Shown here: positions 27,020 to 38,200 of the stretch, piece after piece
Layout: every line of letters starts with the position of its first letter
Numbering within the stretch: the first letter of the stretch is position 1
From: Flavobacteriales bacterium
Lineage (GTDB): Bacteria > Bacteroidota > Bacteroidia > Flavobacteriales_F > PHOS-HE28
Direction: 5' to 3'
Length of the DNA stretch: 64,000 nt
Assembly (NCBI GenBank): GCA_020635675.1
Contig: JACJZJ010000004.1
Location: forward strand, 310,001-374,000
Notes under the pieces: generated by a model
What the model saw: only the letters and a program-made list of their open reading frames with translations
Databases searched by the model: none
Told to the model about the DNA's origin: nothing
Translations under genes and position numbers: made by a program

Positions 27020-27256
27020 ATGGACCAACTGCCCCAGTTGATCGGCGCCGGAGCGCTGCTGATCGGCTACGCCCTGACCCAGACCGGTCGGATACGACCG
27101 GATACATTGCTCTATCTGGTGCTCAACGCGCTTGGCTCGCTGTTGCTGTTGATCGACGCGGTCCGGGCGCTGCAATGGGGCTTCATCATCCTCGAGGCGG
27201 CCTGGTTCCTGTTCTCCCTACCGGGTATTTTCCGTTTGGCGACCGGCCGGAAATGA
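27020..27256 (+). CDS. Small CBU_0592-like integral membrane protein
   Basis: A protein of 78 residues with three hydrophobic segments: LIGAGALLIGYALTQTG, LLYLVLNALGSLLLLIDAV and GFIILEAAWFLFSLPGIF. The pattern resembles the CBU_0592 family of small bacterial membrane proteins of unknown function. The frame extends upstream to 26924 but that part is polar and Arg-rich, while ATG 27020 follows a -7 box at 4 nt and starts the hydrophobic protein. It is followed by a 208-bp gap with a large palindrome. Confidence 0.78.
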   Translation: MDQLPQLIGAGALLIGYALTQTGRIRPDTLLYLVLNALGSLLLLIDAVRALQWGFIILEAAWFLFSLPGIFRLATGRK

Positions 27257-27353
27257 CCATGTGCATGCCTTTTCAAAGCTTTGGATCACAGGTCCGGGCC
27301 TGAAGATCACCCGTGCGGGGCGTTTTCTGTACGTCCTGGCCTTGGGATGAGCT

Positions 27354-27385
27354 CCGGACATGTATCCGGCCGGATACATGTCCGG
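27354..27385. repeat. Perfect 32-bp palindrome upstream of the M43 protease gene
   Basis: The left arm CCGGACATGTATCCGG (27354-27369) is followed at once by its exact reverse complement CCGGATACATGTCCGG (27370-27385). There is no loop, so a protein-binding site for a dimer or tetramer is more likely than an RNA terminator; no T-run follows. It lies 80 bp before the ATG at 27465 and upstream of the -7-like TATCTTGG at 27435-27442. The rest of the 27257-27464 gap holds nothing else I can name. Confidence 0.85.
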
Positions 27386-27464
27386 GCAGCGCCCCAGGGC
27401 TCCTGGAAGAGCGTTCCCCGTTCCGCACAGCGACTATCTTGGGCACCGATCCCACCAACGAAAA

Positions 27465-29624
27465 ATGAAGCAGATTTACCCGTTGACCCTTGGGGCATTG
27501 CTGGCCCTTCCGAGCCTGACAGCATCGGCCCAATCATCCGACCATCGCCCATGCGGCAGTGATGAGGCATTCCGAAGGGCGGTCACCAACGACCCTGGCA
27601 TTCTTCAGCGACAGGGGGATCTTGAGCGCTTCACTGAAGAATACACCACCACGCACAGGAACGACCGCGCGGACGAGGATCCGGTGTACGTGATCCCCTT
27701 GGTGTTCCATATCCTGTACAACGACGCGGACATCCCCAGTGCGGGAGCCACCGCCTACGGCTCGGGGCTCAACGCCAACATCAGCGACGAGCAGATCTAC
27801 GATGCGGTGAGCATCCTCAACCGCGACTACCGCAAACTGAATCCGGACACACTGGACATCGTCTTCGGGTTCGACACCATCGCGGCCGACGTGAAGCTGG
27901 AATTCCGCCTCGCGACGATCAACCCCTATGGCAACTGCACGAACGGGATCGATCGGATCAAGACCACCGAGACCTTCGTCGGGGACGATGGGTCGAAGCT
28001 GAACTACTGGTTCCGGTTCCGTTACATGAACATCTGGGTGGTCGCGGACATGGACGACGGCGTCGCAGGATACGCCTACTACCCTTCAGCGGTCGGCTCC
28101 GGGTTCATGACCCTCGCGGACGGTGTGATCATCCGGCACGATTACATCGGCAGCATCGGCACGAGCAGCATCGGACATTCGCGCGCGCTGACCCACGAGA
28201 TCGGCCATACCCTCAACCTGCAACACCCCTGGGGCAGCACCAACGACCCTGGCGTGGAGTGCGGTGATGATGGCGTCATGGATACGCCGATCACCAAGGG
28301 CTGGAACTTCTGCCCCGCCCCCATGAACAGCGATGTCTGCGAACCGGGGGTCTATGAGAACTACCAGAATTACATGGACTATTCCTACTGCTCGGTGATG
28401 TTCACGAACGGACAAAAGGACCGCATGCGTGCGACCCTGAACAACACCACGGCCAGCCGATCGAACCTTTGGCAACCGGAGAACCTCGCGCTCGCCGGGG
28501 TGGACGGTGTCACGGACATGATGTGCACCCCTGACCCGGACCTCTATGCAGAGGACCGGTATGTATGCCAGGGAGCACCGGTCACATTCCATGACAACAC
28601 GCACAAAGCCACCGCAACGAACTGGCTGTGGGAGTTCCCCGACGGTTCGCCATCGACCGCGACCGACCAGAACCCGACCGTATCCTTCAACTCTCCGGGC
28701 TGGAAGAGCGTGACGCTGACGGCCGGCAATACACAAGGGGCCGCCACGCGCACGGTGCACAAAGCCATTTTCGTCGGCGCACCCTACCCCGAGAGCTATG
28801 GCACGTTCAACGAACCGTTCGATGCGGAACCGGATGATGATAGCTGGTTCGTGGACAACCTGGACGAGAACCAGACCGCATGGACCTGGACCAATGCCGC
28901 CGGGCATGGTGCAACCGGCTGCATGAAACTGAACACCTCGGAACACCAGAGCCTGTTGGACTTCATCGATACCGGCGACAATGACCTGGACGTACTGGTG
29001 AGCCCGTTGCTCGACCTGAGCAACGTCTCCGGCATCCAACTCTCCTTCTGGTATGCCTATTCGGTGCAGAGCACCCAGGCGGACGACCTCGGAGAAACGT
29101 TGCGCATCTACACATCCACGGACTGCGGCAAGACCTGGGTGCTTCGCACGACGATGGACGCGTTCGACCTGATCACCGCCGGGATCGCCCAGGGCGGATT
29201 CACACCAGCCTCCTCCGAATGGGCGCAGAAGACACTGAACCTCCCTTCGAGCACGGCCTCGGACGACCTGCGCTTCAAGTTCGTCTACATCTCCAGCAAC
29301 GCTTCAGGAGACCTGTACCTCGACGATATCCAGATCTCCGGTGTGGTCGGCATTTCCGATCAAACGAACGAGGCCAGCCTGACCCTGGCTCCCAATCCGT
29401 CATCCGGAGAGGTGACCATTTCGTGGGAATTGGCCGCGAGCAGCGGTGTGGACCTGTCCGTTCTGGACACCCAGGGACGCTCGGTCTGGACGCGTTCGTT
29501 CCCGGTGAGCGACCAAGGCTCGTTCACACTGGGCCAGGATAGGGGCCATCTGGCGCCAGGCGTCTACCTCGTGCGGCTTGACCATAAGAGCGGAAGTCGT
29601 ACCGAACGCCTGGTGATCCGCTGA
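27465..29624 (+). CDS. Secreted M43 (pappalysin-like) zinc metalloprotease with PKD domain and T9SS type A tail
   Basis: A protein of 719 residues. Signal peptide 1-22 (ending LTASAQ), a short pro-region, then a metzincin catalytic domain with the zinc motif HEIGHTLNLQH at 244-254 and the Met-turn NYMDYSYC near 305. These features are typical of M43 cytophagalysins. A PKD domain (about 355-430, with PVTFHDNT, WEFPDGSPST and VTLTAGN) and a jelly-roll segment of about 160 residues follow. The last 80 residues form a T9SS type A sorting domain (LTLAPNPSSGEVTISW, ending ERLVIR). It is predicted to be exported through T9SS and to degrade extracellular protein. The catalytic residues are intact. 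Confidence 0.93.
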   Translation: MKQIYPLTLGALLALPSLTASAQSSDHRPCGSDEAFRRAVTNDPGILQRQGDLERFTEEYTTTHRNDRADEDPVYVIPLVFHILYNDADIPSAGATAYGSGLNANISDEQIYDAVSILNRDYRKLNPDTLDIVFGFDTIAADVKLEFRLATINPYGNCTNGIDRIKTTETFVGDDGSKLNYWFRFRYMNIWVVADMDDGVAGYAYYPSAVGSGFMTLADGVIIRHDYIGSIGTSSIGHSRALTHEIGHTLNLQHPWGSTNDPGVECGDDGVMDTPITKGWNFCPAPMNSDVCEPGVYENYQNYMDYSYCSVMFTNGQKDRMRATLNNTTASRSNLWQPENLALAGVDGVTDMMCTPDPDLYAEDRYVCQGAPVTFHDNTHKATATNWLWEFPDGSPSTATDQNPTVSFNSPGWKSVTLTAGNTQGAATRTVHKAIFVGAPYPESYGTFNEPFDAEPDDDSWFVDNLDENQTAWTWTNAAGHGATGCMKLNTSEHQSLLDFIDTGDNDLDVLVSPLLDLSNVSGIQLSFWYAYSVQSTQADDLGETLRIYTSTDCGKTWVLRTTMDAFDLITAGIAQGGFTPASSEWAQKTLNLPSSTASDDLRFKFVYISSNASGDLYLDDIQISGVVGISDQTNEASLTLAPNPSSGEVTISWELAASSGVDLSVLDTQGRSVWTRSFPVSDQGSFTLGQDRGHLAPGVYLVRLDHKSGSRTERLVIR

Positions 29625-29641
29625 ACGGGTCCCGGATCGAT

Positions 29642-29685
29642 CGAACGCCGGTCCTCAGGGTCGATACCCCGATGGCCGGCGTTCG
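29642..29685. terminator. Possible bidirectional stem-loop between convergent genes
   Basis: Arms CGAACGCCGG (29642-29651) and CCGGCGTTCG (29676-29685) are perfect inverted repeats separated by 24 nt, between the M43 stop and the end of the convergent MFS gene. The right arm lies inside the MFS coding end. There is no T-run, so confidence is low. Confidence 0.35.
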
Positions 29686-30839
29686 CCTTTCGGCATGCGG
29701 ACGATCAGCAGGATGCCCACCACCAAAGCCACGGATGCGCAAACCAGAAAGGCGGTCCGTGCGCCGTACATGTACCAGATCCACCCGGTCAGCGGGCTGG
29801 CGATCGTTCCCGCGAGCGCGATCACTGTGGCATGAAGACCCGCGGCGGTCGCGGTCCTGTCCGCCCCGACCAGGGAGCAGACCCATGCCTTGCCGACCCC
29901 CTCGGTGAAGGCCGCGAAAATGCCGTATCCGGCCAATACTGCCATGAACGTGGTGGTCCGGAACGTACCTGAAAGTCCCAGGTAGGTGATGACGAAAAAA
30001 CAGAGGCCGACCAGGAACGTGTTCCGAAGCCCGATCCGATCGCCAATAACACCGGCAGGATAAGCGGTGAGCGCGAACACCAGGTTGTAACCGATGTAAG
30101 CGCCGATCACCGTGCTGTCATCGAACCCGGCCTCCTTCGCCTTCAGCAACAGGAAAAGGTCCGAGCTATTCGCCAGCGCGAACACGAACAAGAGACCCAG
30201 CAGCACCCGGTAGTCGCGCGGTGCACCGCGCCAGAAGGCCAACATGGAGCCCAGGTCCGCCCGCTTCGGCGCCCTGCGTACCGGATCCCTCAACAGGAAC
30301 GTCAACACCACGGCGACGAGTCCCGGTGCGAAGGCGAGCAGGAAGAGCGTGCGCAGGTCATCCGGCCGGGATCGGAGGTAGAGCAGGGCCAGCAGCGGAC
30401 CGATCACCGCGCCGAGCGTGTCCATGCCTCGGTGCAATCCGAACACGCGGCCCCGGTCGGCATCGGAGGCGGCGGCGTTCAACAAGGCATCGCGTGCGCC
30501 TGTGCGCACCCCCTTGCCCAGACGATCGAGCGTACGCGCAAGGAAGACCCAGACGGGCAGCACCGAGAGGGCGAACAACGGCTTTGCCAACGCGCTCAAG
30601 ACATAGCCCGCGCGCACGAAGGGCACGCGCCGACCGAGGGTGTCCGACCAATGCCCGAACCAACCCTTGCTCAATCCGGCCAGCGCCTCCGCCATGCCCT
30701 CCAACACCCCGATCAGCAGCACCGAGAACCCGATCCGCTGCAGATAGATCGGCATCACTGGATAGAGCAGTTCGCTCGCCATGTCGGTGAACAGGCTCAC
30801 CCAGGCCAGAAGCCATACGGCGCGGGGGAAGCGCTTCAT
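29655..30839 (-). CDS. Major facilitator superfamily transporter
   Basis: An inner-membrane protein of 394 residues with about 12 hydrophobic segments. The MFS loop 2-3 motif is GHWSDTLGRRVPFVRAGY, and the equivalent motif in the second half is GVIGDRIGLRNTF. The segment LARTLDRLGKGVRTGARDAL is typical of a bacterial MFS clade annotated as drug/sugar efflux permeases. ATG 30839 precedes the first transmembrane segment; frames further upstream are polar. The substrate cannot be inferred. The -7-like box TACTTTGG lies at 30877-30884 (minus). The convergent neighbour is the M43 protease. Confidence 0.88.
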   Translation of the reverse strand: MKRFPRAVWLLAWVSLFTDMASELLYPVMPIYLQRIGFSVLLIGVLEGMAEALAGLSKGWFGHWSDTLGRRVPFVRAGYVLSALAKPLFALSVLPVWVFLARTLDRLGKGVRTGARDALLNAAASDADRGRVFGLHRGMDTLGAVIGPLLALLYLRSRPDDLRTLFLLAFAPGLVAVVLTFLLRDPVRRAPKRADLGSMLAFWRGAPRDYRVLLGLLFVFALANSSDLFLLLKAKEAGFDDSTVIGAYIGYNLVFALTAYPAGVIGDRIGLRNTFLVGLCFFVITYLGLSGTFRTTTFMAVLAGYGIFAAFTEGVGKAWVCSLVGADRTATAAGLHATVIALAGTIASPLTGWIWYMYGARTAFLVCASVALVVGILLIVRMPKGERRPSGYRP

Positions 30840-30971
30840 CCGGCAAGGATAGTGCGGTGACGGGTATCGACAAGATCCAAAGTATGCCCGGCCGGAGCTG
30901 GCGAACAGGGGCATCACTGGAACGGGATCGCCGCCCTCCCCTATACTTCAGGGAAAGCGGCGACATGCTTG

Positions 30972-31045
30972 CGGACCCGTAGGGATTCGAACCCCAAACC
31001 TTCTGATCCGTAGTCAGATGCTCTATCCAGTTGAGCTACGGGTCC
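30972..31045 (-). tRNA. tRNA-Arg (anticodon ACG)
   Basis: On the minus strand the gene folds into a standard cloverleaf of 74 nt. The acceptor stem is GGACCCG/CGGGTCC with discriminator G. The D-arm contains AGCTCAACTGGATAGAGC. The anticodon stem-loop is TCTGA-CTACGGA-TCAGA with anticodon ACG (positions 34-36). The T-arm contains GGTTCGAATCC. CCA is not encoded. After A34-to-inosine editing it would read CGU, CGC and CGA. Its own promoter box lies just upstream. Confidence 0.95.
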
Positions 31046-31063
31046 TGCTCAAAAATGAGGCCG

Positions 31064-31071
31064 CAAAGATA
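31064..31071 (-). promoter_or_regulatory. -7 promoter box of tRNA-Arg
   Basis: The minus strand reads TATCTTTG, an exact TAnnTTTG match, 18 nt upstream of the tRNA 5' end. It confirms that this consensus is used for stable RNA in this genome. Confidence 0.7.
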
Positions 31072-31113
31072 GCAATGTCAGCGATCGCATCATGTCGATC
31101 GGTCCGCTGCAAC

Positions 31114-31911
31114 TCAGGGCTTGTAGTACTTCAAAGCCTCGGGCATGTACGCCTCGAGATCGCGGATCCGCGTTTCATCGCTCGGGTGCGTACTGAGGAG
31201 TTCCGGGGGCTTCGCACCACCCTGGGCCGCCATCCGTTCCCAGAAGCTCGGAGCGGTCCGGGGATCATAGCCGGCCATGGCCATGAAGACCAGCCCCATC
31301 TTGTCGGCTTCGCTCTCATGCTTCCTGGAGTAGGCCAGCATGCCCAGCTGCGATCCGATCCCGTAGGATTGAAGGAAGAGATCGTGCGTCAGATCCGGCT
31401 TCTGGGACAACGCGACGTCCAGGGCAAGACCTCCCGCCTGGACCATGAGACCCTGGCTCATGCGCTCGTTCCCATGTCTGGCGATGGCATGCGCGATCTC
31501 GTGGCCCATGACCACGGCCAGTCCCGGATCGTCCTGCGTGAGCGGGAGTATCCCTGTGTACACCACGACCTTACCGCCGGGCATGCACCAAGCATTCACC
31601 GTCTGCTCATCCACCACATTGAAATCCCACTGAAAGCCGGAAACACGATCTCCAGCACCCGCCTGGTCCAGGTATGTAGTGGCCGCCTTGGCCAGCTTCT
31701 CCCCCACAGCGCGAACGCGGGCCACCTTCGGATCGCTTGCAGGCAGCGGCGCGTTCTGGGAAAGGAAGTCCTGGTAGGAGGACAGGCTCATCGCCATCAT
31801 CTCGCTTTCCGGCAACAGGTTGAGCTGGGATCGGCCTGTGATGGGCACCTTGGCGCACGCCATGACCAGCAAGGGCATCGCCATCAGGAATGTCCGTCGC
31901 ATCATGATCAT
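31114..31911 (-). CDS. M48 family zinc metalloprotease, lipoprotein (YfgC/BepA or LoiP-like)
   Basis: A protein of 265 residues. A lipoprotein signal (MAMPLLVMAC) tethers a single M48 peptidase domain. The zinc site HEIAHAIARH is at about 137-146 and the third ligand lies in SRKHESEADKMGL; the family hallmark TGRSQLNLL is near the N-terminus. Such enzymes act in envelope protein quality control. The first ATG (31911) overlaps the clpS stop as ATGA, so the pair is probably translationally coupled; ATGs at 31905 and 31902 are alternatives. The peptidase motifs are complete. Downstream is the tRNA. Confidence 0.92.
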   Translation of the reverse strand: MIMMRRTFLMAMPLLVMACAKVPITGRSQLNLLPESEMMAMSLSSYQDFLSQNAPLPASDPKVARVRAVGEKLAKAATTYLDQAGAGDRVSGFQWDFNVVDEQTVNAWCMPGGKVVVYTGILPLTQDDPGLAVVMGHEIAHAIARHGNERMSQGLMVQAGGLALDVALSQKPDLTHDLFLQSYGIGSQLGMLAYSRKHESEADKMGLVFMAMAGYDPRTAPSFWERMAAQGGAKPPELLSTHPSDETRIRDLEAYMPEALKYYKP

Positions 31912-32189
31912 TGGATATCGACCGAGAGCCCCCGTTGTTGCAAAGCCGTGCACCGCGGTTCGAGCGTGTCGAAGGTGCCGCGTTTTACGCTGCACTTGCC
32001 CCGGTAGTGCGTGATCCAGGCACATTGCTCGGCCTGTACGGGATCATGCTGGCATACCTCGACAAGGCTCTCGATCACATGGTCGAACGTATTCACGTCG
32101 TCATTGAATAGGATGATCTCCCGCATGAACCCCTGTTCGAGGCGCACTTCCTCCAAGAGGGCTTCTTCTGGACGGATCGAACGGCTCAT
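31908..32189 (-). CDS. clpS: ATP-dependent Clp protease adaptor ClpS
   Basis: A protein of 93 residues. ClpS delivers N-degron substrates to ClpAP-type proteases. The typical core is present: ILFNDDVNTFDHVIESLVEV, then HDPVQAEQCAWITHYRGKC and a Lys-Arg rich tail before the C-terminus. ATG 32189 is chosen; an upstream GTG at 32207 lies in the -7 box. It overlaps the downstream M48 gene by ATGA. The pairing suggests co-expression of two proteolysis factors. Confidence 0.92.
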   Translation of the reverse strand: MSRSIRPEEALLEEVRLEQGFMREIILFNDDVNTFDHVIESLVEVCQHDPVQAEQCAWITHYRGKCSVKRGTFDTLEPRCTALQQRGLSVDIQ

Positions 32190-32206
32190 GGTCACTATCT
32201 GCCCCA

Positions 32207-32214
32207 CAAAGCTA
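32207..32214 (-). promoter_or_regulatory. -7 promoter box of clpS-M48
   Basis: The minus strand reads TAGCTTTG, an exact TAnnTTTG match, 17 nt upstream of the clpS ATG at 32189. Confidence 0.6.
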
Positions 32215-32236
32215 AGGCGGAGCAGCGAGGACCGCT

Positions 32237-35200
32237 CTACGGCGTGACCTGCTCCGGATCCACGAGCACCTGCGCGCCGAACCGTGTCAGCAGTGCGCGG
32301 GCGTCCGTCATCGGGATGCGCTTCCCGTTGAGATAGGCCGTGATGAACGCATCCTGGACGCCGGAAACAACGGTCTCGTCCTTCCGCGCACGTACCCGGT
32401 CAAGGTCCCTGTAGATGCCGGTGGTGTAACGGATCTTGCCACCATCGATCCGTTCGGTGTTCAAGGGGGTGATATTGAAGAGCTTGTCCAACGGCACGGG
32501 TCTGGAGTATACGCCGACCTGGACCGTGAAGAAAAGGCCGCGGACCACCTCCACCTGTTTCGCAGGTGCGGCGGTCGGATCGTTGTAATAGCTGGTGGCA
32601 TCCGTCGGGGGGGTGAACGCAGCAAGAACACGGTCCGCACTGTCCGGATATTTGGACAATGTCTCCGCATCGGCGGTCGAGACGACCGCAGCGGGTGGGA
32701 CAATGCCGCTCGGCACGGTGATCGGGGCCGGGGTCGGTGGAACCTCCGTCCGCTCCGGCCCGCGCTCGGTAGGCGCCTGTACCGTCGGGCCATTCTCCTC
32801 CTGCGCTCCACTTTCCGCGGCCAGGAGGTCACGCGCGTCCCGCAGGGCGATCCGCTTGCCATCGAGATACACCACAACGAAAGCATCCCGATAGCCTCGT
32901 TCGCGCACCCTGGCCTTGGCCTGATCGGCCGCATCGAAAGTGGTGAACAGACCCGCCGAGTAACGCACTAGTCCATTGTCCGTTGACTCACCCATCACGG
33001 GGCTCATGTCATTGAACAATTCCTTGGGGATCGGGTTCCGGAAGGCACCGATCTGCACCTTGTACACCAGCCCTTTGGGCATGGGCGCATCGATCGGGAT
33101 CGGCTCCTCACGACGTGCCGTCGGGACCAACGAGAAGATGTCCTCGCGCAGCTCCTCCGGCATGGGGAAATCGAATGGCTGGTGGTCCACTCCTCCACGT
33201 GCCTCAGCGGGCCGGGATCGCTCGTTGGTGCCCGCGCGTATTCCCTGATCGGTCCCGGGCAATTCGGTACTGCGCTGTGCAACGGTCCCGCCATTGCGGT
33301 CCTGGGCCGCGTGGGATGGCGGTTCACTGCGGACCGCCCCTTCGACCGCATCCCTCTTCTGCACCGCAGGTATTCGGTTGCTCGCCCTGACCTCCGCGAG
33401 CATGGGCTCCTCCCGACGTGCACGCTGTTCCATGGCCATGATCGCCGACGCGCTATCCGCAGCTACGGCTTGGAGCATCAGCGCAGCCTGACCATCGTTC
33501 AGGGTCGCCGCACTTCGCAGGCGCTGAGCCACCGCGCTGAGCGAATCCGCACGATGATCGAGCACGACGGCCTGATCGTTCAACGCTCTGGCACGTTGCA
33601 GGTCCTCCTGGGTCACAGGTCCTGTCGCTCCCGGGGGAAGGGTCATGATCCGTTGTGCCTGTTGGACCAGGTCGCGGCCCAGGCCCCGGTTGGAATCCGC
33701 GGCCTCTTCCGCTTCCTGCGCGGCCCGTTGTTGGTCCAGGGCCTTCACTTTGGCCCCGAAATACTGACTATGGTCGGTATGGTCCAGCACCAGACGATAG
33801 TCCTCGTCACTGAGGTAGTAATATTTCCGCAGGTCCTCCGCGAGCCTTTCCTTTTGCGCGGCATCGCGTGCCTCTTGCTCAAGCGCCATTGCTTCCTCCG
33901 CACTTTCCACGGAAGCCGCATGGAGCGAATCGGACAAGGCAGCCGCACGCAGCGCCATGTTGCCCACCTCCTCCCTGTCGCGAGCGCGGACCGTGGTCGA
34001 ACTGTCGCGAAGCGCAACGGCCCGATCGTTCAATTCCAGGGAACGACGCTCCTGCTGCTTCGACCGGGACATCGCGTCTTCCGCGGCGTGCTGGAGCGCC
34101 TCGCCCGTTCGCTGACCTTCGGCCTTTCCGGTGTTGCCCGCAAGGCTCTTGTCCGTTGCATCCGTTCCAATGGTCGTTCGCGCCATACCGGCCTCACCGC
34201 TCTTGCGCGTGTCCGCGGTTTCCCTGGAACGACCGGAAGCCACGCTATCCGTCCTCACTGTTGTCGGAACGGCAGCATCCTGGACCTTCAGGCCTTCCCG
34301 CCCGTCCCTGGGCAACGACACAGTTCCCGCTTCTTCTCCCTCCGCGATGCGTGTAACGGTCCCCGGTGCAGGTATCCCGGCATCGGCCAGGTCGGTGGCC
34401 GAAGGTCCTTCGGGGAACAGCCTGGCCTCCATTTCGGCATAGGTCGGTCGCTGACCGCGCTGGAAATCATCGCTAAGGATGTAGTTCCTGATGGTGATCG
34501 CCCGATCGAGCTGGCGCAGACCTTCGAGCTCATGCGTGTAGGCCGTTCGGAAGAGACTGTCCCTGGCGATGATGTCCTCCGTGCGATCGGCCGCCTTGCG
34601 CAGCCGGGCGCCCGTATCAAGTGTCCGCTGTGCATCGGCCGCGTTCCTATCGGCCATGGCCAGTAGGGGTTCCGTGGGAGAAAGACCCTTCCGGTCCACA
34701 AGCGCGGTAATGGTGCGCAGACTGTCGCGCATCACCTTGGTCTCCTCGCGCGTAATGAACTCGGACCGTTGGCCCATTTCCATCGTGAGGATCAGTCGGT
34801 CGTCGATCATGCGGTCCGTCCGCTTCCTCAGTTTGTCGAATTCCCGGCCGCGGATCATCGTATCCAGCACCGCTTCAAGGGAGTCGATCTCCCTATCCAT
34901 GGTCTCCACGCGGCCCAGGTCCCGGGTCCAGGTCGCCACGGCCTCACCGACCTTGGGGGACCGCACCTGAAGTTCGGCATCATAGATCGAGAGGGGGTCG
35001 GAAGGCATGGCGACATAGCGCTCCGTGGTGGATCCGTCCTGGTCTTCAGGCATGGTCGTGCTCGCCGGCACGCCGACGGCATCCGCAGCGCTCGCCAGGT
35101 CCTGCACACCGCGCGCCGCCTGATCACGGTAATCTGCGATCCGCTCCTCGCGGGCCCGTCCCATGTCGCGGAGACGCTGGACGCGTGGAAGTATGACGTT

Positions 35201-38200
35201 CGCTTGGTCCGGGGTGGTTTCGAGCAGGGCCAATTGCCGATCCGATTCGGCATGGATGCTATCCAACAGCATGGCGTTCAATCCGATGAGGTCGGAGATC
35301 CGTTCGTCCTGGTCGGTCATTTCTTGGGCGCGCGATTCATCCTGAGCAAAGCCGGGGTAGAGTTCCGCGATGATGGCCTCCTCGTTCGCGCGCGCGTCGA
35401 ACGTGCGTGCGGCCGGTCCAGGTCCCTGTTGGCCCGCAGGTGATCCCCCTGCTGCCGACTGCTGTGTGCGATCCTGTCGACCCCGCGCTTCGGCCAGCGC
35501 GTCCTCCGCAGATGCAAGTTCCTGACGTTTCGCGGCTATCCGCAGGTCAAGGCTGTCCCGCACACTTCGGGCACGGGTCGCCTCGCGCACCTGTTCCAGT
35601 TCGGCGAGCTCGTTCTCCAACAGGAAGCGGTCATGTTCCGCCCGGCCCACGGGATCAACGTTCAACTCCGTGTCTTGTGTGGCCCCTTCCTCGCGCTGCC
35701 CCTCGCGGACCTGCTCCGGTGTCAGCCCGGTCGGAGCCACATCGGCCAGTTCCGAATTCTCCGACCCGATCTCCGCCTGTGACCGATCGCCATCCCCAGC
35801 GTCCCCCTGGACGGTCGTGTTCGTCTTCGTTGCTGCTGCGTCGTTCTCCGTCCGGTCCTGGACCCGGGTCCCTTCGCGCTCGGCCACCTCATTCGGGCTG
35901 GCTCCATCCGGATCATGGAGAACATGACTTTGGAGAAGGTCCTCCTGCCCGGCATCGGTCGCGTTGTCCATGGTCGCACGCGTGCTCGTACGATCCGCAT
36001 CTTCCGCCAACCTGTTCTCCGCGAGTTCCCAATCGAAGGAGTCGCGGGTGACCCCGTTTTGTGCTTCGGCCAGTTGTGCCACGAATCGTTGATCGATGGC
36101 GATGGAACCGATCCGGTCCTCATTATCCGCGATGCGTCGCCCTAGCGTGGCGATGGCGTTCTCGTCCAACGCGACCTCGGTCTTCGTTCCCGCTGTGATC
36201 GATCCGCTCATCAGATCGGCCTTGGCCGTTCCCACACGCGCGTTCTGCTCCATCAACCCGGCCTTGTTGAAGGCGGCATCTCCCTCCTCCTTGACGTAAC
36301 CCAACTGTTCGGTATAGGTATCGATCTGCCGCTGCAGCTCGTCCCTTCTCCCGTTCGCCCGGGTCGAGGATAGTTCGTTCCTGAGCCGCACGATGCGATC
36401 GTTCAGTTCGATCTCCTCCTGTCGCTTCGCATTTGCGGCGGTCAATGCCCGCGCGGCTTCCTCCCTTTTGGCGGTGGCCGACCGACGGATGCGTTCATCC
36501 ACACCGGGTGTGGCGCCTGGACCGGTCAGGGTGCTCTGTTCCTGTTTGAGCCGCACCAAGGCCGTGAGCACGCGCTGTCGATCCCCGGCCTGCATGGCGG
36601 CCCCCAGGTCCTCGGCCACCTTCTCGAACTCGGCCGCGGACCGCGCGACCGCCAATTGTTCGGCCTCCAGGTCCTGTCCGACCTCGAGCGCGGCGCGGGC
36701 CCGCAGATTCGCGTCACGCGACCGCTGTCGTGCTTCCGCGGCCTGGAGCATCCGCTCGTTCTTGACCGGCCCGTCCGGTGTCGCGGCGGCCTCATCCACC
36801 GCTCGGCCCGCCTCCCGGGATGCCTGTTCCGCCTGGTCGGCATTCTCCAGTGCGAGTGCATAGGCGTTACTGGCGCGTGCCTTGAGCTCCGCGGTCTCGC
36901 TGGTCCTTGTGGCGGCACCATCGCGCGCCATCCGCATCGCGTCGGCCGGGGTCAGGTCCGCGTTGAACCCGGCCTGGACCATGAGATCACCCGTCGCTGC
37001 ATCGCTGTTGGCAGCGACCTCCTGGGGCATGGATGTCTGTCCGTCGTTCACATCGAGCTTCGCCCGGCGTTTGATCTCGTCCAATGAAAGCGCGATCAGA
37101 TCGTCATCAAGCGGTCGGTCGAAGTAGTTCTTGATCACCAGCCTCTCCTGCCCATCCTGTTGAACGAGCTGCAGTTCCTGGCGATAGGCGTGCGGCACAT
37201 CGCTCCGCGGCACCTCGACGATGCCGGCATGGGTGCGCCCGCTCGGGCCGGCCTCCACCAGGAAGCGGTAGCGGCCACTGCGCGGAAGCGAGATGAGGTA
37301 GGTCCCGTTCATGTCGGTCCGCACATCGGCCATCACTTCGCGGGTCAGACCATCCTCCACCACGATATGCGCTTTGCGGTCGGCCGGGTCGAAGTCCGAT
37401 GCGAATGTGCCCTTCAATACGGTGATGGTCACCGGCACCTGCTGCGTGCTGATACGATAGACATGCACCATGTCCTGCCGGCTATCACGGGCCGAGGCGA
37501 AACAGGCCTCCTGACCGCTGGCGTCGACGATGTAGAAGATGTCGTCATCCGGCGTATTCACCGCAAAGTCCATGTTCTCCGGTGGTCCGAAGACATCCAT
37601 CCCCTTGTCGTAGGTGCTGCGAAAGACGTCATACCCGCCCATGCTGTTGTGCCCCTTCGAGCAGAAATAGAAGGTCCTGCCATCGGGAGCCATGAAAGGA
37701 TAGTCCTCGTCCTCGTCGGTATTGATGAAACCCGCCAGACGTACAGGCTCCGCGAATTGGCCGGTCGGCAGGAGTTCGGTCCGATAGATGTCCTTACCGG
37801 TCCTTCCGTCCCGCCCATAGCTGCTGAAATAGATCGGACCGGGCTTTTCGGGAAGATGGATCAGGGACCGCGTATCCCTTTTCCTGTCCAGAGAGGTGCG
37901 AAGCTCGTCCGGCGTGACAACGATCCGACCGCCGATCCCCGCCAGATCGTAGTACCGGAAGAAATCGTCCGCAGCCACCTGCACCTTGCTGTGGACGGAG
38001 ACCTCCTTCAGGTTCTCGAGCAATTGCTGGCCATTGCGGCACTGCCGTTCGAACGCATCGACCGGGTGCGTGGCCAGGGCTTTCTTGTCACCTGTACCCC
38101 GGAACCGCTGGAAGGCGTCCAATGCCTCAGCGAACCGATAGGTCAGATGATAGCTTCGGCCGAGATAGTACCAGGCGAGCGATGCCACGGACGGATCTTG

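Noticed and set aside
27310..27326. Small hairpin CCCGTGCGGG with T-rich tail as terminator of the small membrane gene
   Set aside because: The loop would be only 2-4 nt with a short stem and a tail of four T, too weak to call.
33182..34666. 494-codon open frame opposite the PorE-like gene
   Set aside because: Composition matches an antisense shadow of the Ala/Glu/Arg-rich helix; no independent promoter or domain.
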